From an uncultured Erysipelotrichaceae bacterium (GTDB lineage Bacteria; Bacillota_I; Bacilli_A; Erysipelotrichales; Erysipelotrichaceae), in NCBI GenBank assembly GCA_937902945.1, contig CALEMD010000090.1, positions 1 to 11,691 on the forward strand: DNA of 11,691 nt, written 5' to 3'. The translations under genes were made by a program, and so were the position numbers. The notes below the pieces were generated by a model, which was not told the origin of the DNA, made no database searches, and was given only the letters and a program-made list of their open reading frames with translations. Below are positions 1 to 6,728 of the stretch, in pieces; the stretch's first letter is position 1, and every line of letters begins with the position of its first letter.

Positions 1-381
1 AAATATTCCTTTGGGCTGATTTTTGACGGTTGGGTCAATAACGAGAAAATATGCCTCTAGAATCGTCTCTAGATTCACAACTTTCGGATCATATGTGACC
101 CGAACTGTCTCCTTAAACCCCGTATTGCCGGAGCATACCTGTTCATATGTTGGATTTTCAGTATAGCCATTCGCATACCCAACAGCAGTATCTGTTACTC
201 CGTTCAGTGAAGAAAACAGTTTTTCTGTACCCCAGAAACAGCCTCCTGCCAGCCAGATCGTCTTCTGTCCAGCGGGTGTCTCATAGTCATTGTAAGCTTT
301 CATAGTCTTTCCTTCCTGGCTGCCTGCAGCACAGCCTGTCAGCAGCATTCCTGCAATTATTACGCTGAATAGTCTCTTCAT
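1..381 (-). CDS. msrA: Peptide-methionine (S)-S-oxide reductase MsrA, lipoprotein form (5' part; C-terminus outside window)
   Basis: Reading the minus strand from ATG at 381 gives 127 residues with no stop before the window edge, so the C-terminus is missing. MsrA reduces methionine-S-sulfoxide in oxidised proteins. The N-terminus is a lipoprotein signal: KR, a hydrophobic stretch, then lipobox LTGC with Cys17 as the lipidation site, so this copy should be anchored outside the membrane. The catalytic motif GGCFWGTE follows at about 46-53, with nucleophile Cys48. The family signatures GYANGYTENPTYEQVCSGNTG (split here as 68-80 and 81-88) and a YDP segment near 97-99 are visible. The usual TGHAE reads TGFKE here. 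A GAAGG Shine-Dalgarno lies 5' of the ATG. Resolving cysteines, and any fused MsrB domain, would lie beyond base 1. The gene is divergent from the acetyltransferase at 557. Family identity is firm. Confidence 0.93.
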   Translation of the reverse strand, partial: MKRLFSVIIAGMLLTGCAAGSQEGKTMKAYNDYETPAGQKTIWLAGGCFWGTEKLFSSLNGVTDTAVGYANGYTENPTYEQVCSGNTGFKETVRVTYDPKVVNLETILEAYFLVIDPTVKNQPKGIF

Positions 382-403
382 AATGCAGCCTTCTTTCATT
401 CTC

Positions 404-432
404 AAAGTAGCACTTGCTTATGAGACTGACAA
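404..432 (-). promoter_or_regulatory. Candidate sigma-70 type promoter of msrA
   Basis: On the minus strand, TTGTCA (432-427) is followed by a 17-nt spacer and TACTTT (409-404). The -35 is good and the -10 is weak (3 of 6). Its position, about 22 bp upstream of the msrA ATG, is right for a short leader carrying the GAAGG site. Confidence 0.4.
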
Positions 433-501
433 AACTAATGCTCATTTAGTTCATCTGTGAACATTTTTGCATATTTGCCGTTCATCTTTTATAAATCGTC
501 A

Positions 502-507
502 TATAAT
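502..507 (+). promoter_or_regulatory. Candidate -10 box for the GNAT gene
   Basis: A perfect TATAAT lies 50 bp upstream of the GTG start at 557. There is no good -35 at 17 bp; TTGCCG at 475-480 is 21 bp away. If used, transcription would start near 514, downstream of the TTG at 467 that opens the longest reading frame. This argues for the GTG start. Confidence 0.4.
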
Positions 508-544
508 ATCTCTGTTTCAAATAAGGTCTGTAAATCAGGCCTTC

Positions 545-548
545 GGAG
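545..548 (+). promoter_or_regulatory. Ribosome binding site deciding the GNAT start
   Basis: GGAG sits 8 nt upstream of GTG 557. The alternative TTG at 467 has no purine-rich site before it. Confidence 0.5.
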
Positions 549-556
549 ATGTTCTT

Positions 557-1201
557 GTGAACCGATGTAGTTCCACAGATGAAGTAACCTACCGAACTTT
601 TCAGCCCTCTGATATACTTCCACTCTCTGAAATACTGAAAAAAGCATGGCTTCAGAACGACCCGCTTCTTCCAGGAGACGCAGATTGTCTAGCTACAAGC
701 TATCTATGCGCAATTCTTTCAAGCGCTGACTGGACATGTGTTGCTGTGTATGAAGATAAACCAGTTGGTATTATCTGTGCACATAACCACCACAGACACA
801 CATTCCATATCAACTATGCATTGAAGGCGGCTGGATGTGCTCTGTCTACCTGCATACACGCAAACTCCGCAGATGATGTTTCTGACTACTGCAAGAGCGA
901 ATACATGGATGCATGTATGCTGAAAGAAACACACATGCAGTTTGATGCCTGCATCAGTCTATTGGCTGTCAACAGCAATATCAAAGGACACGGAATCGGC
1001 GGTTCTTTGTATCGTCATTTCATTGAATATATGGAAAGTGCCAAATTGCATTCATTCTACCTGTTCACTGACAGCTACTGTGATTACTCGTTCTATGAGC
1101 ATCAGGGACTTAAATGCATAAAGAAACATGGTTTTCTATGGCGAACAGGAGAACATTCAGAAACTTCTGAATTCTATCTCTATGCCAATCAGAGAGCCTG
1201 A
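557..1201 (+). CDS. GNAT-family N-acetyltransferase
   Basis: This is a 214-residue protein read from GTG 557, chosen for its GGAG site and the TATAAT just upstream. A 90-nt in-frame extension back to TTG 467 has no ribosome site and no GNAT-like sequence. The GNAT fold begins at VTYRTFQPSDI, a typical first strand and helix 1. A strand CVAVYEDKPVGIICAH follows. The acetyl-CoA pyrophosphate loop is SNIKGHGIGGSLYRHF, where KGHGIG (about 143-148) matches the family Q/R-x-x-G-x-G/A motif apart from its first residue. The C-terminal YSFYEHQGLKCIKKHGF matches the strand 5-helix 4 region. A segment of about 50 residues rich in His, Cys and Asp separates motifs C and A and is longer than in most small GNATs. 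The acceptor (small molecule, peptide or antibiotic) cannot be deduced. It is divergent from msrA, and a terminator follows at once, so it is probably monocistronic. Confidence 0.82.
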   Translation: MNRCSSTDEVTYRTFQPSDILPLSEILKKAWLQNDPLLPGDADCLATSYLCAILSSADWTCVAVYEDKPVGIICAHNHHRHTFHINYALKAAGCALSTCIHANSADDVSDYCKSEYMDACMLKETHMQFDACISLLAVNSNIKGHGIGGSLYRHFIEYMESAKLHSFYLFTDSYCDYSFYEHQGLKCIKKHGFLWRTGEHSETSEFYLYANQRA

Positions 1202-1219
1202 TCATTCAATCGATTCAAT

Positions 1220-1252
1220 ACAGACAGAGTGATTCCTGTCTGTTTTATTTTG
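1220..1252 (+). terminator. Rho-independent terminator after the GNAT gene
   Basis: An 8-bp perfect stem, ACAGACAG (1220-1227) with CTGTCTGT (1236-1243), encloses an 8-nt loop and runs into TTTTATTTT. It starts 19 bp after the GNAT stop codon. Confidence 0.8.
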
Positions 1253-1285
1253 CAACCGATTGAGTTTTTTGAACATTGTGTTTCA

Positions 1286-1294
1286 TGGTAGAAT
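1286..1294 (+). promoter_or_regulatory. Extended -10 promoter of tex
   Basis: TGG directly precedes TAGAAT (1289-1294), an extended -10 element (TGn-TATAAT type). A consensus -35 is not visible at 17 bp, as is common for extended -10 promoters. The predicted start near 1301 leaves a leader of about 25 nt with AAGGAG (1309-1314) before ATG 1326. Confidence 0.45.
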
Positions 1295-1325
1295 GAGTAG
1301 GCATTGAAAAGGAGATTGATAGATC

Positions 1326-3596
1326 ATGAATGAAGAGATTATTTTGGCCATTACTGCTGATTTGAAGATCAGTGTGGCACAGGTAAAGAGCACTTTAGCT
1401 CTTCTAGAAGAAGGAAATACGGTTCCTTTCATCGCTCGATACCGTAAGGAAGCAACCCACGGTCTAGATGAAGAACAGATACTGGCAATTGAGAAACAGT
1501 ATACGTATCAGGTAAAACTTGCTGAACGCAAAGAGAATGTACTTAAGCTGATCGGCGAACAGGGCAAACTCACGGATGAGATCAAAAAATCTGTCGCAGA
1601 GTGCACAAAGCTTTCACAGGTTGATGATATTTACCGTCCATATGCACAGAAGAAGAAGACAAGAGCCGCTGTTGCTATCAAGAATGGACTGCAGCCGCTA
1701 GCGGATTGGATGCTTTCTGTACCTGAAACAGGCGATCTGAATACCGAAGCAGAGAAATATCTCAGCGAAACTGTTAAAACTCTAGAAGATGCTATTCAGG
1801 GTGCTGAAGACATCATCGCTGAAACTGTCAGCGACAATGCAAAGCTCAGATGGTCCTTCAAAGACACACTGCTGAAAGCTGGTGTACTTGTCACAAAGAA
1901 AAAGAAGGATGCTGAAGACGAGAATAAAGTCTATGAGATGTACTATGACCGTTCCGAAAAGATCTCCTCTCTAGCAGATCATAGAATCATGGCTATTGAC
2001 AGAGCCGAGAAGGAAAAAGTCATCACTGTCACCTTTACATTTGATGAAGAAGGACTTATCAAGCAGGCTTATGATACTTTGATGCATGGCAGAACCGGTA
2101 TCTGTGATGCGCAGATCCATACTGCAGTTGACGATGGCTGTCAGAGACTTCTTTTCCCAGCTGTTGAAAGAGAAATACGCAGTGATCTCAGCGAGCGTGC
2201 TCAGGGAAAGTCCATCGAAGTATTCTCGATGAATCTTGAAAAGCTCTTGCTTCAGCCGCCTCTGAAAGGCCGTGTCGTATTAGGATTTGACCCTGCCTTC
2301 CGTACCGGCTGCAAGCTTGCAGTCTTAGACGCAACAGGTAAGATGCTTAAGATCGCAAAGATATTCCCAACCAAGCCAAACGAAGATCTTGAAGGTTCAA
2401 GAAAAACCATGCTGGATCTTATAAGCAAATATCACGTCGAAATCATTGCCATCGGCAATGGAACTGCCTCAAGAGAATCAGAGGAGTTTGTTTCCAACCT
2501 CATCAATGAAAATCACCTGAATGTCAGCTATGCAATTGTCTCTGAGGCAGGTGCTTCTGTCTATTCAGCCGGTGATATTGCCCGCAAGGAATTCCCGGAT
2601 CTGCATGTTGAAGAGCGTTCTGCAGTATCTATCGGACGCCGTCTGCTGGATCCGCTTGCTGAACTGATCAAGATCGATCCTAAATCCATCGGTGTAGGAC
2701 AGTACCAGCACGATCTTCCTGAAAAGCAATTGACAGAGCGTCTTGACGAAGTCGTCATGAAAGCCGTCAACCGTACTGGTGCCGACCTGAATACCGCATC
2801 CCCAGAACTATTGATGCATATTTCCGGTCTGAACAGTGCAACTGCATCTGAGATCGTAAACTACCGCAATGAAAACGGCCGCTTTTCAAACAGAAAGCAG
2901 CTGCTCAAGGTCAAGAAGCTTGGTCCGAAGGCATTCACACAGTGTGCAGGATTCCTGCGCATTGTAAATGGCGATGAACCTCTTGATGAAACATCTATTC
3001 ACCCAGAGAGCTATGATGCCGCAAAAAAACTGATGGCCGCATGCGGCATTACAAAGCTTGGACAGAGCGACGCCCTCTTCACAGATGAGAAAACAAAAGA
3101 TCTAGGTCTTGACGCATATACTCTCAAGGATATTGAAGAAGCGATCCGTCAGCCGCTTCGCGACTACCGTGATCAGTTTCAAGGTGCTCTTTTAAAAAGC
3201 GACGTGCGCGATATCAAAGATCTGCATGTTGGCGAAACATTGATGGGCACTGTCCGCAATGTTGTCGACTTCGGTGCCTTTGTTGATATCGGACTTCATG
3301 AAGATGGTCTTGTGCATATATCCCATATGTCCATGAAACGCATCTCTCATCCATCAGAATCTGTTGCTGTTGGCGATATTGTCAAAGTATGGATCTATGG
3401 AATTGATGAAGCTAAAAACAGAGTGCAGCTAAGCCTTATTGATCCTTCATTGATTGCTCAGCGCGATGCATCATTCCGTGCCAATCATTCTAATTCAAAG
3501 CATCGCCCTTCAAAACCGGTTCAGCAGCTAAAACCAAAACCTACTATGGAAGATGCAACCGCTAGACTCATGGAGCGCTTTGGATCAAAGCATTGA
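1326..3596 (+). CDS. tex: Tex-family S1 RNA-binding transcription accessory protein
   Basis: A 756-residue protein, the normal length for Tex (about 720-785). Tex is a cytoplasmic nucleic-acid-binding factor linked to transcription and toxin-gene expression in Bordetella and Streptococcus. Domains appear in family order. The N-terminal Tex helical region carries the hallmark VPFIARYRKEATHGLDEEQI (33-52) and DDIYRPYAQKKKTRA (100-114). A YqgF/RNase H-like domain starts at VVLGFDPAFRTGCKLAVLD (317-335) and includes IGNGTASRESE (376-386) and SEAGASVYSAG (406-416). A helix-hairpin-helix region spans about 486-546 (LNTASPELL, then KLGPKAFTQCAGFLRI). An S1 RNA-binding domain spans about 634-704 (GTVRNVVDFGAFVDIG, HISHMS). 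A basic linker and a short tail containing TARLMERFG close the protein. AAGGAG lies 11 nt before the ATG. It has its own promoter and terminator, so it stands alone. Confidence 0.97.
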   Translation: MNEEIILAITADLKISVAQVKSTLALLEEGNTVPFIARYRKEATHGLDEEQILAIEKQYTYQVKLAERKENVLKLIGEQGKLTDEIKKSVAECTKLSQVDDIYRPYAQKKKTRAAVAIKNGLQPLADWMLSVPETGDLNTEAEKYLSETVKTLEDAIQGAEDIIAETVSDNAKLRWSFKDTLLKAGVLVTKKKKDAEDENKVYEMYYDRSEKISSLADHRIMAIDRAEKEKVITVTFTFDEEGLIKQAYDTLMHGRTGICDAQIHTAVDDGCQRLLFPAVEREIRSDLSERAQGKSIEVFSMNLEKLLLQPPLKGRVVLGFDPAFRTGCKLAVLDATGKMLKIAKIFPTKPNEDLEGSRKTMLDLISKYHVEIIAIGNGTASRESEEFVSNLINENHLNVSYAIVSEAGASVYSAGDIARKEFPDLHVEERSAVSIGRRLLDPLAELIKIDPKSIGVGQYQHDLPEKQLTERLDEVVMKAVNRTGADLNTASPELLMHISGLNSATASEIVNYRNENGRFSNRKQLLKVKKLGPKAFTQCAGFLRIVNGDEPLDETSIHPESYDAAKKLMAACGITKLGQSDALFTDEKTKDLGLDAYTLKDIEEAIRQPLRDYRDQFQGALLKSDVRDIKDLHVGETLMGTVRNVVDFGAFVDIGLHEDGLVHISHMSMKRISHPSESVAVGDIVKVWIYGIDEAKNRVQLSLIDPSLIAQRDASFRANHSNSKHRPSKPVQQLKPKPTMEDATARLMERFGSKH

Positions 3597-3603
3597 TCTT
3601 ACT

Positions 3604-3636
3604 GAAGATATTTCGAAAGAAGTATCTTCTTTTTTA
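3604..3636 (+). terminator. tex: Rho-independent terminator after tex
   Basis: GAAGATA (3604-3610) pairs with TATCTTC (3623-3629), with a 12-nt loop and a six-T tract at 3630-3635. It begins 8 bp after the tex stop and separates tex from the following operon. Confidence 0.8.
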
Positions 3637-3647
3637 TCATCGCACTT

Positions 3648-3672
3648 GATTGATTGTGATTGTTTCTGATTG
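3648..3672 (+). repeat. TGATTG repeats over the -35: candidate DeoR operator
   Basis: GATTG occurs four times, starting at 3648, 3652, 3658 and 3668. Three copies are full TGATTG (3651, 3657, 3667). The last overlaps the -35 TTGACT. DeoR-family repressors often bind short repeats near promoters; Bacillus IolR boxes, for example, contain a TTGATT core on one strand. The operon encodes a DeoR protein, so this is the natural operator candidate. Binding is inferred, not shown. Confidence 0.4.
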
Positions 3673-3698
3673 ACTTTGAAACGTCCTTGCAATATGCT
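3670..3698 (+). promoter_or_regulatory. Promoter of the epimerase-GRE operon
   Basis: TTGACT (3670-3675), a 17-nt spacer and TATGCT (3693-3698) match the sigma-70/SigA consensus at 5 of 6 and 4 of 6 positions. The predicted start near 3705 sits just ahead of AGGAGG (3707-3712). It also excludes the TTG at 3660 as a translation start. Confidence 0.55.
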
Positions 3699-3706
3699 TT
3701 ATCTGC

Positions 3707-3712
3707 AGGAGG
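3707..3712 (+). promoter_or_regulatory. Ribosome binding site deciding the epimerase start
   Basis: A perfect AGGAGG lies 7 nt before ATG 3720. The frame is open back to TTG 3660, but that codon has no site before it and lies upstream of the predicted transcription start. Confidence 0.8.
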
Positions 3713-3719
3713 ATCGCCT

Positions 3720-4469
3720 ATGAAAACGACTGATCCAAGAAAAAGAGCATTGCTTGAAAGCATGAAGAACGGCCTGATAGTTTCCTGTCAGGTACAGAAA
3801 GATGATCCGATCTATACGGAAGACATGGCTCTGAAGATGGCTGAAGCTGCTAAATGGGCCGGTGCTGTTGGCATCCGTGCCAATTCTCCCGAACAGATCG
3901 CACAGATTCATTCTGCTGTTGATCTTCCTATCATCGGACTATGGAAAGTATGGCATGATGATACAGATGTCTTCATCACACCGACCATGAAAGAAGTCAC
4001 CGCCATCAAAGATGCAGGAGCAGATATCATTGCCATGGATTGTACCTTTCAGATGACACACGAACATACAAAAGCATGTGATCTGCTGTCTCAGGTAAAG
4101 CAGGCTTATCCTGAAATTATCACCTTTGCAGATGTCTCCAGTTATGAAGAAGCAGAATATGCAGTAAAGATGGGTGCCGATATCGTTGCCCCTACGCTTT
4201 ATGGCTATACTGCAGACACTTCCGATATTGAAAGTCCTGACTGGCGTCTCTTAGCTAGAATATGCAGAGATTTTAAAGATGAAGCTTATATCATGATGGA
4301 AGGTCATATTTATACACCGGAAGATGCCATGAAATGCATATACCTCGGAGCCCACAGCGTCGTTGTCGGCAGTGCTATCACAAGACCTCATCTGACCGCC
4401 AAGCGATTCGTGGATCTATTATCAGGCTATCAGCACAACTGGCGTGACGCCGAAAAAGCGAAACACTGA
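3720..4469 (+). CDS. NanE-like N-acylmannosamine-6-phosphate 2-epimerase family protein (divergent)
   Basis: A 249-residue (beta/alpha)8 protein of the NanE family, which interconverts ManNAc-6-P and GlcNAc-6-P in sialic acid breakdown. Family landmarks are GGLIVSCQ-like NGLIVSCQV (17-25), AGAVGIRANS (47-56), GLWK with the likely catalytic Lys76, DVFITPTMKEV (83-93), ADVSS with Asp138, the acid/base glutamate in MEGHIYTPEDA (Glu194), and the phosphate loop VVVGSAITRP (214-223). Several usually conserved positions differ. The segment after IIAMD is CTFQMTHEH instead of a T-x-R-x-RP-type sequence, EGR reads EGH, TTLSGYT reads PTLYGYT, and tryptophans flank Lys76. It is also about 20 residues longer than typical NanE. 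No nanA, nanK or transporter is adjacent; the next gene is a GRE starting right at its stop. I infer a related but possibly different phosphosugar substrate. Fold assignment is strong, exact reaction uncertain. Confidence 0.85.
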   Translation: MKTTDPRKRALLESMKNGLIVSCQVQKDDPIYTEDMALKMAEAAKWAGAVGIRANSPEQIAQIHSAVDLPIIGLWKVWHDDTDVFITPTMKEVTAIKDAGADIIAMDCTFQMTHEHTKACDLLSQVKQAYPEIITFADVSSYEEAEYAVKMGADIVAPTLYGYTADTSDIESPDWRLLARICRDFKDEAYIMMEGHIYTPEDAMKCIYLGAHSVVVGSAITRPHLTAKRFVDLLSGYQHNWRDAEKAKH

Positions 4470-6728
4470 ATGAGACATATCAATATTGACGGCGTGCAGA
4501 ATGTTGAGGTCAGCAAGCCGATTCCAAGCGAAAAATCATACCATGAACAGATCAGGATTATGGCGGAATATACAGAAACCTATAAGGCAAATCTGCATTA
4601 TTCTGTATGCCGGCGCGAAATCGAATGTCTGAAAGTTCTCTATCCTCGGCTCTTGCGCTCCATTGAGCCGCAGGATCTATTTGCCGGACGTCTTGATTTT
4701 CTTCCGATCGGCTTTGGATGCGTTACAAGTGTAGGCGGAGTAGGTCACTACTGCGTCTTTCATAAACTCAGAGCTCTGAAGCAATATGCAAGCAAAAAGG
4801 ATCAGAAAACAATAGATGCTTTATATGATTTCTGGCAGAAGCACGATCTCAAAACTCTCTACTGCCAGGATGTTCTCAATGATACAACAACCGGACGCTT
4901 CATCGACTGCAGCTATCCCTTTATGGCAACAGCCCGTCTTTCCGGCATGATGCTGGATTATTCCAAACTGATGAGACTTGGCATCTGCGGACTCAGGAAA
5001 GAAATTCTTTCTCATAAGCAGAATGATTTTCTGCGCTGTTCCTATGAAGCGCTGGAACTTTTCTCATTCACAGCAGAATATGAAGCCCATATGGCTGGCG
5101 AACTTGCTAAAAAAACAGCCGGAACGCGCCGAGCAGAACTGCAGCTGATGCAAGAAGATCTGCTGGCGATCAAAGACAATCCACCAGCCACATTCCACCA
5201 GGCACTGCAGCTATTCTGGCTGTATGCAATACTTGCCGGATGCATCAATTACGGCCGCATGGATGAAGTACTGGGACCATTTCTGAAGCACGATCTAGAT
5301 CACCAGATCATTGCTGAAGAACAGGCCTATGACATGCTGAAGAGTCTATGGACAATGATTGAAAACAGAAGAACAACCGTCAACGGCAGAATCATTGTCG
5401 GCGGACAGGGGCGAAGCAATCCTGAAGCCGGGGATCTGTTCACCAGATTGGCACTGCGTGTATGCAAAGACACACGCTATGTTGAACCGCAGTTTACACT
5501 ACGTTTTGATTCCACTACACCTGTGGACATCAAAGATGCTGCTTTAGACTGCATTGGTGCCGGGGCTACTTATCCAACACTTTACAACGATGATGTCAAC
5601 GTGTCTGCTGTCATGCATGCAATGCGAGTTCCGCGGCGCATCGCTGAACAGTATGTACCTTTTGGATGCGGTGAATTTGTTATACAGGGAAAGAGTGTCG
5701 GTACACCTAACACCTTGCTGAACCTCCTGAAGATTCTGCAGATTGCAATGAATGAGGGTGTTGATCCATTTGATGGAATCAAGAGAAATGATCATGTGCC
5801 TCCTCTATCAAGTTTTCATACATTCAATCAGCTCAGAAAAGCATATGAGACTGTTCTGGATTCTTATTTTGATCTCAGTGTACAGGCACAGAAGCATAGT
5901 TATGAAGCCATGAACAAACAGGCAGGATTTCTATTTCCAAGCATCCTGATGGATAACTGTATAGAAGAAGGAAAAGCTCTTCTAGATGGCGGAGTAGAAA
6001 TACTGGGCGGAACCAACGAAACATATGGCAACATCAATACCAGCGATTCATTGTTCGCAATCAAGAAACTGGTATTTGAACAGAAGAAATATACTCTTGC
6101 ACAGATAAACAATGCTGCTCTTCACAACTTCGAAGGCTTCGAACAGATACAGAAAGATCTTTGGAATGTTCCGAAGTATGGCAATGATGATGCTGAATGC
6201 GACGCATTTGCCAATGAAATGTTCGAATACGTTGCAAAAGGCATCCGCAGACGCGGAATAGAAGCAGGCATAGGATACTACCTCATCGTTATATCCAACA
6301 ACCAGACAAATACAGATTGGGGACATATGACAGATGCATCGTATGATGGCAGAAAGCGCAGTGTCTTTATGAACCCCGCCAACAATCCGCAAGGCAATGC
6401 AGCAAAGAGCGGCCCTACCGCCGTCCTGAATTCATTATCCGTATTCAAAGCAAAATATCATGGAGGTTCTGTACAGAACATCAAATTCACGCCAAGGATG
6501 TTTTCACAGGATCGTGAAAAGATCAAAATGCTCTTTAAGACGTACTTTGCCAAAGGCGGATGTCAGCTTATGATCACGGTCGTCGATAGAGGCACTCTCG
6601 AAGATGCACAGAAGCATCCCGAGAAATATCCAGATCTTCTAGTCCGCGTAGCCGGCTACAGTGCACGGTTCATTGATCTGACCAAAGACATTCAGGATGA
6701 GCTTCTTTCTCGAGAACTATATGATTGA
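4470..6728 (+). CDS. Glycyl radical enzyme of the pyruvate formate-lyase/dehydratase superfamily, substrate unknown
   Basis: A 752-residue protein with GRE hallmarks. The C-terminal glycyl radical loop is VRVAGYSARFIDL, with Gly729 as the radical site. The active-site cysteine loop is VPFGCGEFVIQGKS, with thiyl Cys400 and the likely general base Glu402. GRMDEVLGPFL (262-272) and SGPTAVLNSLSVFK (647-660) match conserved GRE barrel segments. A single Cys followed by x-Glu is the eliminase/lyase pattern (glycerol, diol, choline, hydroxyproline GREs); true PFL has a Cys-Cys pair. Two features are odd. Known eliminases usually have V, I or T between Cys and Glu, but here it is Gly. The N-terminal 100 residues, with a Gly/Cys-rich FGCVTSVGGVGHYC (82-95), do not resemble the usual entry segment. 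The ATG abuts the epimerase stop with no Shine-Dalgarno, implying translational coupling. It needs the activase encoded next and would be oxygen sensitive. Reaction unknown; C-O elimination on a sugar phosphate is my best inference. Confidence 0.92.
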   Translation: MRHINIDGVQNVEVSKPIPSEKSYHEQIRIMAEYTETYKANLHYSVCRREIECLKVLYPRLLRSIEPQDLFAGRLDFLPIGFGCVTSVGGVGHYCVFHKLRALKQYASKKDQKTIDALYDFWQKHDLKTLYCQDVLNDTTTGRFIDCSYPFMATARLSGMMLDYSKLMRLGICGLRKEILSHKQNDFLRCSYEALELFSFTAEYEAHMAGELAKKTAGTRRAELQLMQEDLLAIKDNPPATFHQALQLFWLYAILAGCINYGRMDEVLGPFLKHDLDHQIIAEEQAYDMLKSLWTMIENRRTTVNGRIIVGGQGRSNPEAGDLFTRLALRVCKDTRYVEPQFTLRFDSTTPVDIKDAALDCIGAGATYPTLYNDDVNVSAVMHAMRVPRRIAEQYVPFGCGEFVIQGKSVGTPNTLLNLLKILQIAMNEGVDPFDGIKRNDHVPPLSSFHTFNQLRKAYETVLDSYFDLSVQAQKHSYEAMNKQAGFLFPSILMDNCIEEGKALLDGGVEILGGTNETYGNINTSDSLFAIKKLVFEQKKYTLAQINNAALHNFEGFEQIQKDLWNVPKYGNDDAECDAFANEMFEYVAKGIRRRGIEAGIGYYLIVISNNQTNTDWGHMTDASYDGRKRSVFMNPANNPQGNAAKSGPTAVLNSLSVFKAKYHGGSVQNIKFTPRMFSQDREKIKMLFKTYFAKGGCQLMITVVDRGTLEDAQKHPEKYPDLLVRVAGYSARFIDLTKDIQDELLSRELYD

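Noticed and set aside
467..556. N-terminal extension of the GNAT protein from TTG 467
   Set aside because: There is no ribosome site, the sequence is not GNAT-like, and a TATAAT lies inside it. GTG 557 with GGAG is the better start.
3660..3719. 20-residue N-terminal extension of the epimerase from TTG 3660
   Set aside because: It overlaps the promoter, lacks a ribosome site, and AGGAGG is placed perfectly for ATG 3720.
3720..4469. Part of a classical sialic acid (nan) operon
   Set aside because: No lyase, kinase or transporter genes of that pathway are adjacent, and the partner genes are a GRE and its activase.
6048..6392. 114-residue minus-strand frame opposite the GRE gene
   Set aside because: It lies antisense within a well-conserved gene, with no ribosome site or recognisable domain. 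It is a shadow frame.
6697..6720. Activase start at ATG 6697
   Set aside because: It adds eight residues encoded within the GRE. Family proteins begin near MIDVFDIERF, so ATG 6721 is preferred, though 6697 is not excluded.
4470..6728. Pyruvate formate-lyase (pflB) identity for the GRE
   Set aside because: The Cys-Cys active-site pair of PFL is absent. Cys-Gly-Glu and the ferredoxin-insert activase point to an eliminase.
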